A DNA stretch of 64,000 nt from Actinophytocola oryzae. Its GTDB lineage: Bacteria > Actinomycetota > Actinomycetes > Mycobacteriales > Pseudonocardiaceae. The stretch is from the NCBI RefSeq assembly GCF_004364325.1, contig NZ_SOCP01000007.1:1-64000 (forward strand), written 5' to 3'. A model generated the notes under the pieces. That model did not search any database and was not told where the DNA came from. It worked only from the letters and a program-made list of their open reading frames with translations. Position numbers and translations under genes: made by a program. This document shows positions 63,373 through 64,000 of the stretch, piece by piece. Positions within the stretch are counted from its first letter, which is position 1. Each line of letters begins with the position of its first letter.

Positions 63373-64000
63373 GGGTGGCTCCTCCGCCGTCGGTCGTCGG
63401 TGTGTGCCAGAGGGTCGGGCAGTACTCCGGGTCGGCGTAGTCCGGCGTGCCTTCCGGGGTGCGGCGGACCAGCGGGTCGTGGTTGTAGGTCGCCAGGGTC
63501 CCGTCGGAGAGCGCGAACTCGCGGTAGGCGTTGTCCCCGTCCTGCAGGTGCAGCGAGATGGCCCGGCGCGGGCGGTCGCTCCGGTTGGGGCCGCTGCCGT
63601 GGTAGGTCCGGCAGTGGTGGAAGCTCATGTGCCCCTTGGGAATGACCATCGGGATCCGCTCGACCGCCGCGTCGTTGTGCGCGGCGTTGCGGGCGAGCAT
63701 CTCCTCGAGCCGGCTTCGGTCCCGCTCGGCGAAGTGCTTGTTGGCGCTGTCCTCGAACCCGATCTCGGCCCAGGTGTTGCTCCCGTCGACCATGACGATC
63801 GTGCCCTGCTCCTCGTCGCAGTCGTGGAACGGGATGAACGCGGTGAGCATGTCGTCCGAAGTGGACGACGCCCAGTAGTGCTTGTCGAAGTGCCACGGCA
63901 CGATGTTCGACGGCTCGTCGGGGTTCGGCGGCTTGTAGATCAGCGTCGACTGGAACACCCTGATCGACGCGGCCCGCGCCAGCCGTGCGGCCACCGCACC
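63359..64000 (-). CDS. Phytanoyl-CoA dioxygenase (PhyH) family oxygenase, partial
   Basis: The frame is open to the right edge, so the N terminus is missing; 213 codons remain. The iron site shows HxD in VPWHFDKHYW and the distal His in CRTYHGSGPNRS, followed by the Arg for 2-oxoglutarate in RPRRAISLHL. Such Fe(II)/2-oxoglutarate enzymes hydroxylate, desaturate or halogenate; the Asp is kept, so halogenation is unlikely. First visible gene of the leftward operon. Confidence 0.9.
   Translation of the reverse strand, partial: GAVAARLARAASIRVFQSTLIYKPPNPDEPSNIVPWHFDKHYWASSTSDDMLTAFIPFHDCDEEQGTIVMVDGSNTWAEIGFEDSANKHFAERDRSRLEEMLARNAAHNDAAVERIPMVIPKGHMSFHHCRTYHGSGPNRSDRPRRAISLHLQDGDNAYREFALSDGTLATYNHDPLVRRTPEGTPDYADPEYCPTLWHTPTTDGGGATHVQI

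Noticed and set aside
63359..64000. PhyH-like enzyme as a halogenase
   Set aside because: The iron site keeps Asp in HFD; Fe/2-oxoglutarate halogenases have Ala or Gly there.

Overview
This is high-GC actinobacterial DNA. The genes are densely packed with frequent 4-nt ATGA/GTGA stop-start overlaps and many GTG starts. Regulators of SARP/AfsR and STAND (NB-ARC) type, Tat and Sec exported proteins, a DasR-type chitinase promoter and several specialised-metabolite loci point to a filamentous actinomycete (Streptomyces or Pseudonocardiaceae grade; the genus cannot be set from the window). No tRNA, rRNA, CRISPR array, transposase or replication origin was found. Both ends cut through biosynthetic genes.

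Layout. (1) 1-5257: end of an NRPS (A-PCP-TE), a DMATS-type aromatic prenyltransferase, a flavin reductase and a cation/proton antiporter, all rightward. (2) 5405-12961: a complete lasso peptide locus. The leftward operon A-C-B1-B2-D(ATPase)-D(permease) at 7441-11970 is flanked on each side by a paralogous Tat-exported protein of unknown function (6589-7386 and 12194-12961); the left one follows a FAD monooxygenase. The predicted core, GLPWGGNIDNFNANTPIWG, has the length, ring size and several residues of BI-32169 but lacks both of its cysteines. (3) 12972-17329: an ABC-2 exporter divergent from a sensor kinase/response regulator pair, then an orphan regulator whose phosphoacceptor Asp is Glu. 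(4) 17712-19395: a GH18 chitinase behind two dre-like palindromes. (5) 19451-21620: DHA2 exporter and TetR around a mirror-symmetric promoter. (6) 21660-24948: XRE-STAND-TPR regulator divergent from two small secreted proteins.

(7) 25002-35683: a mannan/glycan-use locus with two sugar ABC permeases, FAD oxidoreductase and LacI leftward, and a Tat lipoprotein binding protein, GH26 and GH3 rightward; two copies of a likely LacI operator lie between them. (8) 35709-43139: mixed genes (APH-like kinase, short Clp ATPase, GT87, DUF72, DUF2238-like) with decayed fragments, including a PhoD remnant. (9) 43268-50077: an AfsR-like regulator translationally coupled to a small secreted protein, a LuxR protein and a truncated SARP-NB-ARC protein. 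(10) 50275-64000: a fragmented NRPS-type pathway. It has a free-standing condensation domain and a divergent carrier protein, then a leftward operon that runs off the right edge. The operon encodes a PhyH dioxygenase, a haem-oxygenase-like DUF3050 oxidase, E1 alpha and beta of a 2-oxoacid dehydrogenase without E2/E3, an HSL hydrolase, two AMP ligases, a Cys-type alpha/beta hydrolase, a vestigial A-subdomain fused to a PCP, a PCP-TE with a Cys in the nucleophile position, and a SARP.

The best candidates for new biology are the cysteine-free BI-32169-like lasso peptide with its twin Tat proteins, and the fragmented assembly line at the right end. A third pattern is large STAND/SARP regulators paired with tiny secreted proteins.
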